Assembly: GCA_964496365.1 (NCBI GenBank)
Contig: CAZBZK010000001.1
Span: 27,738-91,737, forward strand
Source: AB-629-J13 sp964496365
GTDB taxonomy: Bacteria > Fidelibacterota > Marinisomatia > Marinisomatales > AB-629-J13
Reading direction: 5' to 3'
DNA length: 64,000 nucleotides
The translations under genes and the position numbers were made by a program. Numbering within the stretch: position 1 is the first letter of the stretch; each line of letters starts with the position of its first letter. This document shows, one piece after another, positions 1 to 7,411 of this stretch. The notes under the pieces were generated by a model that was not told the DNA's origin, did not search any database, and was given only the letters and a program-made list of their open reading frames with translations.

Positions 1-131
1 CAAAAAAACGTTAGGCAGTTTAGATTAATCTGTTATTCAGTTCCTAAAACAAATATTTATAAAATTAGTTGTATTAAATCATAGAATAAGAAAATTAAGT
101 TCTGAGAAGACATATTTCAAAAAAGGACAAA

Positions 132-947
132 ATGAGATTAAAAAATTATTTTTATGTTACTCAATTGCTATTGGTTGCTTTTGTTTTTGGACACAAGGCA
201 AAATATTTAAAAAATGATTCTGTGTATAAATCAGTTTTACCATTGACAAAAGAAAAAAACATCCCCATAGATTTCGTGAAACAATCGTTTAAATCTGAAT
301 CTGTCAAAATTTATGAAGACATCCCGGACAGGTTTGAATTTGCCTATGAAAAAAAAGATTATCCGGAATATAAAAAGCTTTTCCTCACAGATAAACGAAT
401 AAAAGATGGCGTTGAGTTTTATCTATTAAATTCCGAATTGATCGAATCTATTTCCGATAGTTTGGACGTAGATCCATATTTAATTCTAAGTATTACAGGA
501 ATTGAAAGCAATTTTGGTTCCCATCCGGGACATTATGATGTGTTCAGTGCATTATACACAATTGTCCATTCCATGCCAAACCGAAAAAAGTGGGCATCAA
601 AAGAACTCGCTGAATTTTTAGATTATTGTTATCGAGATAAAATTCCAGTTCATTCCATTACCGGATCTTATGCAGGAGCTTTTGGGTTCGGGCAGTTTAT
701 ACCATCAAGTTTTAACCGATTTGCCGTTGACTTTGATAAAGATGGCATCCGACGATTCGATGAGTGGGCTGATGTCATGGCAAGCATAGCCAATTATCTT
801 TTAAAGAACGGGTACGAACCGGGAGGGTCGTTCGAGCGGGATTCAAAAAACTGGGATTCAGTTTATGCCTATAATCATCATGACAACTATGTGATGGCTG
901 TACTTGATCTAAGGCTTGAGTATAAAAAAAGGATATCAGGCAGATAG
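132..947 (+). CDS. Lytic murein transglycosylase, MltB-like
   Basis: Cleaves the glycan strands of peptidoglycan in the periplasm. The protein has 271 residues. A hydrophobic N-terminus (about residues 5-20) looks like a signal sequence or anchor. The catalytic-glutamate motif GIESNFG places Glu at residue 125, and the family signature GSYAGAFGFGQFIPSSF lies at 178-194, followed by a DxDxDG-like segment near 200-206 and a YNHHDNYV motif near 247. These are typical of family 3 (MltB) enzymes. An AAAGGA ribosome site precedes the ATG. It converges with the aldehyde dehydrogenase, with only five bases between the two stop codons and no terminator. The enzyme class is secure; its exact cellular role is not visible. 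Confidence 0.88.
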   Translation: MRLKNYFYVTQLLLVAFVFGHKAKYLKNDSVYKSVLPLTKEKNIPIDFVKQSFKSESVKIYEDIPDRFEFAYEKKDYPEYKKLFLTDKRIKDGVEFYLLNSELIESISDSLDVDPYLILSITGIESNFGSHPGHYDVFSALYTIVHSMPNRKKWASKELAEFLDYCYRDKIPVHSITGSYAGAFGFGQFIPSSFNRFAVDFDKDGIRRFDEWADVMASIANYLLKNGYEPGGSFERDSKNWDSVYAYNHHDNYVMAVLDLRLEYKKRISGR

Positions 948-952
948 CTGTT

Positions 953-2428
953 TTATCCGTACCAAACCGTAAATAGTTTTTTAAACCACTTTTTTGTTCT
1001 ATCAGAAACAGGAAACCACCATGGTTCTTTTTTCAATCCAAGCCTGTCTTCACACACTGCCTGAACACGGGAAAAGGCCTTGAGTCCTTCCGGACCATGT
1101 ACTCTTCCCATGCCTGACAACCCCACACCACCAAAAGGAAGAGAAGCACAAATATAGTTGGTGTTGATATCATTAATGCAAACAGATCCAGACTTAATTT
1201 GTCCTGCAATTTTTCGAGCTTTTCGAATATTTTTTGAAAACACAGACGCACTTAGACCAAACCCTGTGGAGTTTGCCTGTTCAACTGCCTCTTCCTCAGA
1301 CCTTACCCGAGTTACAGTGATGACCGGTCCAAAAATTTCAGACTGCATTAATGAGGAAGAGTTATCATTTGTTTCAACTATTATTGGCGGAAGAAAACAG
1401 GAATTATCATCTGGTTTTATCTCCCCATTAAAATGAAATTTGTTTCCTTCTTTGTTCGCTTCATCAATAAAAGATTTAACGGTTTCTTTTTGTTTGTGGT
1501 TTATCATTGTTCCCATATCAGCTTCGTCTTTATCATCGGAAATAGAAAGCTCTGAAACCTGTTTTTTTAGCTGATCTAAAAATGGTTCGGCTATGGAATC
1601 CAATACATAAATCCGTTCCACGGAAATGCAGGTTTGACCGCAATTAGAAAATCCACCCCACACAGCAGCAGAAACGGCTCTCTCCAAATCGGCATCTTCC
1701 AACACGACCATGGGGTCTTTCCCGCCTAGTTCTAATATTGACGGTTTTAGTTGTTTAGCACATGATTCGGCGATGAGCTTTCCAACCTTTACACTTCCCG
1801 TGAAACATATTATATCTGTCAAGGGGCTATCAACTAATGCTGATCCAACATCTCCATAACCATGCACGATTTGAAATACATCCGTAGGAATTCCAGATTC
1901 TATAAACAATTCACGGATTTTATCTCCGGTAATCGGTGTGTTTTCTGACGGTTTTAAAACAACAGTGTTTCCCGAAATTAGAGCTTCCACGACCGGAGAC
2001 ATTGCAAGAATCAAAGGATAATTCCATGGAGAAATAATTCCTGCTGTACCATAAGGAAAATATTGAATATGGGCTTTTTTATGTACAAAAATTCCTGTTG
2101 ATCGTTTCTCCTTCGCTAAAAGAAAAGGTGCATGACGGCACATATATTTCAGATGTTCCGCTACCGTCATGACTTCCAAAAAACTATCCCAATAGGGTTT
2201 TCCGGTCTCTTTGCTAATTATTTCGACAAATTCTTGAGTTCGTTTAATCAAGGCTTTTTGTGTTTTTTTTAGCAGACTGGCTCTTTCAAGTATCTTTAAT
2301 TTTCCCCAATGACCTTTTACATCGCTACTTTTTTCAAGGATGTGTTTTAGTTCTGCAGGTGTCGTAATAGGTACGCTCCCAATCTTTTGTCCGGAAACTG
2401 GATTGATGGAATTTATCTTATCAACCAT
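953..2428 (-). CDS. NAD(P)-dependent aldehyde dehydrogenase
   Basis: Oxidises an aldehyde to the carboxylate in the cytoplasm. At 491 residues it has the normal family length. Catalytic residues are visible: Asn in PWNYP (about 136), the general-base Glu in LELGGKDP (233) and the nucleophilic Cys in SNCGQTC (267). The Rossmann-fold FTGS motif lies at about 209-212. The C-terminal PFGGVGLSGMGR segment is the usual oligomerisation region. The C-terminal hydrophobic/basic tail resembles the fatty-aldehyde class-3 subgroup, but the substrate cannot be assigned. It stands alone on the minus strand. Confidence 0.93.
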   Translation of the reverse strand: MVDKINSINPVSGQKIGSVPITTPAELKHILEKSSDVKGHWGKLKILERASLLKKTQKALIKRTQEFVEIISKETGKPYWDSFLEVMTVAEHLKYMCRHAPFLLAKEKRSTGIFVHKKAHIQYFPYGTAGIISPWNYPLILAMSPVVEALISGNTVVLKPSENTPITGDKIRELFIESGIPTDVFQIVHGYGDVGSALVDSPLTDIICFTGSVKVGKLIAESCAKQLKPSILELGGKDPMVVLEDADLERAVSAAVWGGFSNCGQTCISVERIYVLDSIAEPFLDQLKKQVSELSISDDKDEADMGTMINHKQKETVKSFIDEANKEGNKFHFNGEIKPDDNSCFLPPIIVETNDNSSSLMQSEIFGPVITVTRVRSEEEAVEQANSTGFGLSASVFSKNIRKARKIAGQIKSGSVCINDINTNYICASLPFGGVGLSGMGRVHGPEGLKAFSRVQAVCEDRLGLKKEPWWFPVSDRTKKWFKKLFTVWYG

Positions 2429-2551
2429 TTAAGATTCTGTATGTGTTGCAAATAAAAACATTTCTCTTTCTCAGATATGATAAACAAATATTGTGTATGT
2501 AAATTTAAGAAAATATATGATTATAAAATCAAGTTATGACATGAGAGTTCC

Positions 2552-3301
2552 ATGATTAAAAAAATATCAAAAATGCGTTTATGGTTGATTTTGGTGTGTT
2601 TGCTTGTCAATTTAGTCTGCAGTAAACGCTCCAAGAGAGGCATACCATATTCTTTGCTTATTACCGGAGATCAAGTGAAAAAATCAGGGGAAATGATTCA
2701 AGGCTTACCCCTGGGACTTAATGAGATATATTTTGATTCATCCAAGTCTGACACGGTTTTTGTCTCTGTTCATGGATACGATTCAAGGGGTTATGAATGG
2801 GTATATCCACTAAAATCAATGGCAGAATCTGGAAACAGGACCTTTTATTATCGCTGGGATTGGAATCAATGTCCACAGAGAGCTACCGATGATTTGCACG
2901 ATACACTTGTGGCACTCTTAAATGAGACCGTGTCCATTAAACATCTTATTATTTTTGGTCACAGTTATGGAGGTGTCATCACAGCAAATTTAATGGAAAC
3001 CCAGTTGGGTTCCGTAGAAATCCACAGCATTGCCGCACCGCTGTCTGGTCATCCAAAGTTTAAAAGAAAATGTTCGGTGTTTCCAGATTTTTCGGACATG
3101 GTGTCGCGAAATTCCTTGATCCAATGGAGGACTCAACACAAGCAAGACGGGGCTTTTAAGAATCTTGAAATAAACCCTCAGGTGGTTTCCGTTTCCGGAA
3201 GCAAGGTTGTCCAGCTTCCAGACAGAATTGATGGGAGAAGATTGGGGCATAATTGGTCAATAACGTGGGTTATTGATATGTATTTAAATAAAAACAATTA
3301 A
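2552..3301 (+). CDS. Putative lipoprotein with alpha/beta-hydrolase fold
   Basis: The function is not known. A hydrophobic N-terminus (residues 10-22) ends at Cys23 and is followed by a basic stretch, which suggests a lipoprotein signal although the lipobox (NLVC) is not canonical. The nucleophile elbow GHSYGG (136-141, Ser138) and an upstream VHGYDSRG segment (73-80, oxyanion-loop position) support a serine hydrolase, perhaps an esterase or lipase. A histidine near residue 234 could complete the triad. Length 249 residues. It is followed after nine bases by an Smr-domain gene. The fold assignment is reasonable; the substrate is unknown. Confidence 0.65.
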   Translation: MIKKISKMRLWLILVCLLVNLVCSKRSKRGIPYSLLITGDQVKKSGEMIQGLPLGLNEIYFDSSKSDTVFVSVHGYDSRGYEWVYPLKSMAESGNRTFYYRWDWNQCPQRATDDLHDTLVALLNETVSIKHLIIFGHSYGGVITANLMETQLGSVEIHSIAAPLSGHPKFKRKCSVFPDFSDMVSRNSLIQWRTQHKQDGAFKNLEINPQVVSVSGSKVVQLPDRIDGRRLGHNWSITWVIDMYLNKNN

Positions 3302-3310
3302 TTTACTAAC

Positions 3311-3634
3311 TTGTTTACAACATTAGACATTGGACATCAAACACATTCCTTGGATTCGGCATTATCAATATTAGAAACCGAAGTGAGTAATTTACAGTTT
3401 GAAGGCAAAACCAAATGTATAAAAATAATCCACGGACACGGAAAAGGTGCATTACGGAATGCAGTGAGAAAATGGTGCGATGACCAGGAAGGGAGGTTTC
3501 AGGCCGTTATTTTTGGTGAGGATTATGACATATTTCATTTAAAATCATCTGCCATGCGGTCAGATTGTGGTAATCCTTACGATTCAGATTTAGGTCAAAA
3601 AAACCGTGCGGTTACTTATCTATGGTTATGGTAA
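3311..3634 (+). CDS. Small Smr-domain protein
   Basis: A stand-alone Smr domain of 107 residues, the module also found at the C-terminus of MutS2, usually a nucleic-acid-binding or nicking domain. The opening LDIGHQTHSLDSAL corresponds to the LDLHG...A motif (the usual HG is altered). The diagnostic HGHGKGALRNAV segment is at 41-52. The start used is TTG and no clear ribosome site is present, so it may be translated after the hydrolase gene nine bases upstream. A likely promoter for something downstream begins about 30 bases after its stop. Confidence 0.7.
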   Translation: MFTTLDIGHQTHSLDSALSILETEVSNLQFEGKTKCIKIIHGHGKGALRNAVRKWCDDQEGRFQAVIFGEDYDIFHLKSSAMRSDCGNPYDSDLGQKNRAVTYLWLW

Positions 3635-3663
3635 AAATAATTAAGTATATCTTGGAAAACTTC

Positions 3664-3693
3664 TTGACATCCGTACTTTTTTCGAAGTAATAT
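3664..3693 (+). promoter_or_regulatory. Candidate sigma-70-type promoter
   Basis: TTGACA at 3664-3669, an 18-base spacer, then TAATAT at 3688-3693. This is close to consensus. No reading frame begins nearby; the next gene (motA) starts about 460 bases downstream, so the transcript would be a long leader or a separate RNA. Confidence 0.4.
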
Positions 3694-3906
3694 TTCTGAA
3701 CGACAGGAATTGTCATTATTAAAGTTTCCGAGGTAATTGCATCGTTATTAAAGCTAAAACATGAATTGGTGTAAAAATGGACATATCATTTTTGCAGGTT
3801 CAGGGGTCTGTTTAATTTTTGTACCAAAGTTGTTTCATGTTTCAAAACATCTGATTGGTTTTTATTATTCTGTTTCGTCATCAAAATGAATTTTAACAAA
3901 TATTTA

Positions 3907-3993
3907 GTGGGTGAGTTCGGTGGGAAAGGAATCAAAATGGGAATCCGCATCCCCCTTACCTCGGACCTTAACCTAAACCTCGAATTCGCCCAC
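3907..3993 (+). ncRNA. Candidate structured RNA or palindromic intergenic repeat
   Basis: The arm GTGGGTGAGTTCG (3907-3919) pairs with CGAATTCGCCCAC (3981-3993) over 13 continuous pairs, two of them G-U wobbles when read as + strand RNA. The enclosed 61 bases include a small GGGA/TCCC hairpin and four ACCT units starting at 3958, 3965, 3971 and 3977. The wobble pairs favour an RNA on the + strand, but a DNA palindromic repeat is equally possible. No known RNA family was recognised. Confidence 0.35.
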
Positions 3994-4156
3994 CAATCAT
4001 AATTTAACTATGAATAAAGAAATTTACTATTCCGTGTGTTCTAAGGGAGTCATTGTTTAAATTTAACTATATGATTTCAGATAAAATTAAAAACTTGTGC
4101 TTCGCATACGACTATTAAGTAATAGAATGTGAAAAATCTAAAGGAGTAACCATTTT

Positions 4157-4942
4157 ATGGATATTGCAACATTAATTGGAATAATTGCAGGATTGGGTAT
4201 GATCGGTGGCGGAATCTTTGCGAATGCCGCCGCCGCTGGTGCTAGTACTGCTGTGTTTATTTCACCACCTAGTTTTATTATTGTATTTGGAGGAATGATT
4301 GCCTCGGTAGCTGTCGCCTTTCCCCTGAATGATATCATGGCTTTGGGTGCAGCAATCGGTGCAACTTTTAAAGGAAGTGGCGATAAATTAGGAACCTACG
4401 TAGATGAGGCTGTTGATGTTGCTGAAGTTGCCAGAAAGGGAACAACTGAACTGGAAGGCAGGCTTGGTACGGTTAAAAACTTCTTTTTTAAAGACGGACT
4501 TCAAATGGTTGTGGATGGGTATTCTGAGGATGAAATTTCCGATATTTTATACACCCGCATTGATTACAGGGAGGTCAGGGAAAAAGCACAGGCAGATTTA
4601 TTTAAAACCATGGGAACCATGGCGCCGGCCTGGGGGATGGTCGGTACGTTGATTGGTTTGGTTATCATGCTTGCGGGGTTTGGCGGAGAAGGCGGTGGTA
4701 CAGATGCGTTAGGTGCTGGTATGTCTGCTGCCCTTATCACTACATTTTATGGTTCCGTTTTGGCAAATTTATTTTTCCTTCCTATGGCTGCAAAAGTAGG
4801 AAGTCGAATTCAGTTTACTTCCACTATTCAGGCATTGCTTGTTGAGGGTGCAAAACTAATTCATCAAAAAAAGCACCCCATAATTGTAAGGGAAAAACTA
4901 AATTCCTTTATTCCTCCAAAAGAATGGAAAAGAGAGGGCTAA
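4157..4942 (+). CDS. motA: MotA-type proton channel subunit
   Basis: Inner-membrane stator protein that couples ion flow to motion with MotB. It has 261 residues with four hydrophobic segments, two near the N-terminus and two around residues 155-175 and 190-210. The conserved stretch MGTMAPAWGMVGTLIGLV contains the channel proline (Pro157), and YGSVLANLFFLP lies at 198-209. A strong AAAGGAG site precedes the ATG. motB starts on the base after the stop codon. No flagellar or chemotaxis genes are in the window, so the partner machinery is unknown; the pair could serve flagella encoded elsewhere or another force-transducing system. Confidence 0.88.
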   Translation: MDIATLIGIIAGLGMIGGGIFANAAAAGASTAVFISPPSFIIVFGGMIASVAVAFPLNDIMALGAAIGATFKGSGDKLGTYVDEAVDVAEVARKGTTELEGRLGTVKNFFFKDGLQMVVDGYSEDEISDILYTRIDYREVREKAQADLFKTMGTMAPAWGMVGTLIGLVIMLAGFGGEGGGTDALGAGMSAALITTFYGSVLANLFFLPMAAKVGSRIQFTSTIQALLVEGAKLIHQKKHPIIVREKLNSFIPPKEWKREG

Positions 4943-5740
4943 TTGCCAAAAACTGTTGATTTCAAAAAAGGGTTTAAAGCCGGGGCAAACTCCGTTGACG
5001 AGGGTCTACCGGGCTGGTTTGGTACCTTTGCAGATATGATGACCCTTTTGATGGCATTCTTTGTTTTGCTGGTTGCAATGTCAACCCTTGACCCGGTTAA
5101 ACTTCAGGAAATGGCTGATTCCATGGGAAAGTCTGTGGGAACAAAAAAGAAAATGGAAGGGGCAATGGATTTGGCTGATATAAAATCTGAAGTAGTTGCC
5201 ATGTTAGAAAAACAGGAAAATGAAGAGTTAAAAGAAAAAATGGAAGTCTATTCCACGCCAAAGGGGCTTGTGATCTCCATTTCTCAAGAAGCCAGTTTTG
5301 ACCCAGGATCGGCTACTCTCAAACCAGAGTTTCAAGGTATTTTAGATAAGCTTGTTCCTATCATAAACGCTCCCAATAATTATCATCCGGTACTTATTGA
5401 AGGTCATACAGATGACAGGCCAATCCCTAAACGGCTTCAAAAAATATTTCCAACCAACTGGGAGTTGTCTTCGGGTAGGGCAGCATCTGTTGTGCGAAGG
5501 CTAATCAATATGGATGTTGACCCTCTTAGGCTTGAAGCAACAGGCATGGCGGAATTTTCTCCACGAAAAAAACCCCCATTTCCTCGGTTGTTGGATCAGG
5601 TATGGATTTCAGAAACAAATAACAGCCCTGAGGGTCGAGCAGAAAACAGACGAGTGGAAATCTTGTTTCCTAAAAAAACAGTGAAAGATCAAATGGGACC
5701 ACAGATTGAAGAAGTTGTTGAAACCGCATCGGTGGAATAA
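4943..5740 (+). CDS. motB: MotB-type stator protein with OmpA-like peptidoglycan-binding domain
   Basis: Anchors the MotA channel to peptidoglycan. A single membrane segment (about 28-47) carries the proton-binding Asp31 within FADMMTLLMAFFVLL. The OmpA/MotB domain follows, with EGHTDDRP (153-160), NWELSSGRA (172-180) and AENRRVEI (233-240). Length 265 residues is normal. It starts with TTG directly after the motA stop; the purine-rich AGAGAGGG just before it serves as ribosome site. A perfect 12-bp terminator hairpin follows, closing a two-gene operon. Confidence 0.88.
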   Translation: MPKTVDFKKGFKAGANSVDEGLPGWFGTFADMMTLLMAFFVLLVAMSTLDPVKLQEMADSMGKSVGTKKKMEGAMDLADIKSEVVAMLEKQENEELKEKMEVYSTPKGLVISISQEASFDPGSATLKPEFQGILDKLVPIINAPNNYHPVLIEGHTDDRPIPKRLQKIFPTNWELSSGRAASVVRRLINMDVDPLRLEATGMAEFSPRKKPPFPRLLDQVWISETNNSPEGRAENRRVEILFPKKTVKDQMGPQIEEVVETASVE

Positions 5741-5764
5741 CACAAATTAGTTTAAAGCAAAATT

Positions 5765-5794
5765 AAAAGCCTCAAATATTTGAGGCTTTTTTTT
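5765..5794 (+). terminator. Rho-independent terminator after motB
   Basis: AAAAGCCTCAAA and TTTGAGGCTTTT form a perfect 12-bp inverted repeat (5765-5776 with 5779-5790), followed by T's to 5794. The upstream A-run would also make it work on the minus strand for the asparagine synthetase remnant. Confidence 0.88.
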
Positions 5795-7316
5795 ATTTCA
5801 TACAATTATCTATCTCTCTGGCGGATGGGTCCATAGCGTTTGTCCATTTAGGCATCCAAAAATGAGGGATTAATTTTTCGTGATTACCAAAAAACTGTTG
5901 AAAAATTTTTCGACAATAATAACTCTCTTTTAGTCGTGGATGACAATAGTTAATTTTCATCGATTCTCTAAAAAACTCCTGATCTGAAATGACCGAGTCC
6001 ACGTGATTTTGAATAGTTTTATGCCACGATTCCTTTTCATTGCTTACGCCATCAGAAAACGCACATTTTCTTCTCCAAAGAACATCGTCAGGAAGAATTT
6101 TGAACTCTGAAAACGACTCTCTCAATATGTGTTTTTCCAGCTTTTTTACACCGTCAAACATCTTTAATTCAGGAGGAATTGAAAGATAATATTTTACGAA
6201 TGCTTTGTCCAAAAACGGTGTTCGGGCTTCCAGTCCATTTGAGCTAATACTCCTGTCTGACCTTAGAACATCAAATAGAAAAACTTATCTTATGAGCCGT
6301 TCGCTTTCCTTCTGTAGTGCTTTTTGAGTGGGTACATTTTTTAGATAGACATACCCACAGCAAGCCTCATCACTCCCCTTTCCATTAAAAATCACTTTTG
6401 AATCTATATGTTCTGATATGTATTTTGACACTAAATAATTACCTATGCTTGCACGAACCGTTGTTGTGTCAAATGATTCAATGGTGAACAAAACCGTTTC
6501 TGTTGCATTTAGAAAATCTTCTTTAGTTAAATCAATTTGAAAATGGTTTGTTTTGATGTAATCGGCAATATGTTTGGCATACTCTAAATCGATACTTCCT
6601 GATATTCCTATTGAAAATGTTTTCAGGTTTTTTGATGATGTGTTTTGAGCAACCAGTGCTGTTATCAAGCTTGAATCCAATCCGCCTGACAATAAACAGG
6701 GCACTTCCCTCTCTGCCATCATCCGCTTTTTCACTGCATCAGTTAAAATCGTTCGTACATTGGCAAATATCCCGGATTCGTCACTCGAATTTATTTTCGA
6801 CTTCTTGTAAAAATAATATTGGTTAAACTGTTTTGGAGAAACAGAACGCCACCATGTTCTGGGGGTAAGGGAGAAATGGTTTTACATAGATTAGCCAAGG
6901 CTTTTGCTTTAGATTCCAAATAAATATTCTGGTTCTCGTAACCAATAAAACCGGGCCTAACTCCAAAAGGATCTCTCCCTGCATAATATTCATTTTTGTT
7001 TTTATCATGTATAACGAACAAAAATACTCCATCCAATTCTTCTACTGTTCGCAATATCCCAAATTTTTTTAAACAAAAATAGAATAAATTCACTATCCGA
7101 TCCTGTTTTTAGTTTAAACCCATATCTTTCCGCTAATTCAAGATAATTATATATTTCACCATTACAAACTAAGATTAGGGAATCATCTTCAGGATATGTC
7201 ATGGGCTGGTTACCCTCCTCAGTTACACCCAATGATTGCCAAACGATGAAACCCCAAATATTCCTTCGTTTTCCTGCGATGGGATGACCCCATATATGCA
7301 AAAATTCCGCACATGA
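5793..7316 (-). pseudogene. asnB: Decayed asparagine synthetase (glutamine-hydrolysing)
   Basis: The original product would make asparagine from aspartate, ATP and glutamine. Read on the minus strand, it starts at 7316 with MCGIFAYMG, giving the Cys2 nucleophile of the glutaminase domain. The reading frame then breaks at least four times: near 7225-7235, in a T7 run at 7064-7070, near 6790, and near 6260-6290. Recognisable pieces in order are HRLAII, CNGEIYNYLE, ELDGVFLFVIHD, GRDPFGVRPG, the ATP-binding SGGLDSS, and the C-terminal EARTPFLDKAF. The RGPD loop expected after the N-terminus is missing. The total span (about 508 codons) is near normal, so decay is by small indels. Neighbouring genes are intact, which argues against general sequencing error. 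Confidence 0.85.
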
Positions 7317-7411
7317 TATATGTTAAGTTGAAATTAAACTTTAGTTAGGAATCGTTTAAGATAGTTCAGAATAAAACCACAGAGAAAACAGAATACGTAT
7401 CTTTTTTAATA

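Larger units (their letters stand above)
3635..4156. other. Intergenic region with promoter-like motif and hairpin upstream of motA
   Basis: 522 bases without a convincing reading frame. It holds a good -35/-10 pair near its left end, an AT-rich middle, and a long hairpin with an ACCTNN hexamer repeat between its arms (listed separately). An AAAGGAG ribosome site for motA is at the right end. It may encode a small RNA or serve as a long motA leader. Confidence 0.6.

Noticed and set aside
3909..3996. tRNA-like acceptor stem ending in ACCA (GGGTGAG with TTCGCCC)
   Set aside because: The 7-bp stem and ACCA end are suggestive, but there is no T-loop, D-arm or anticodon arm in the right positions, so it is not a tRNA.
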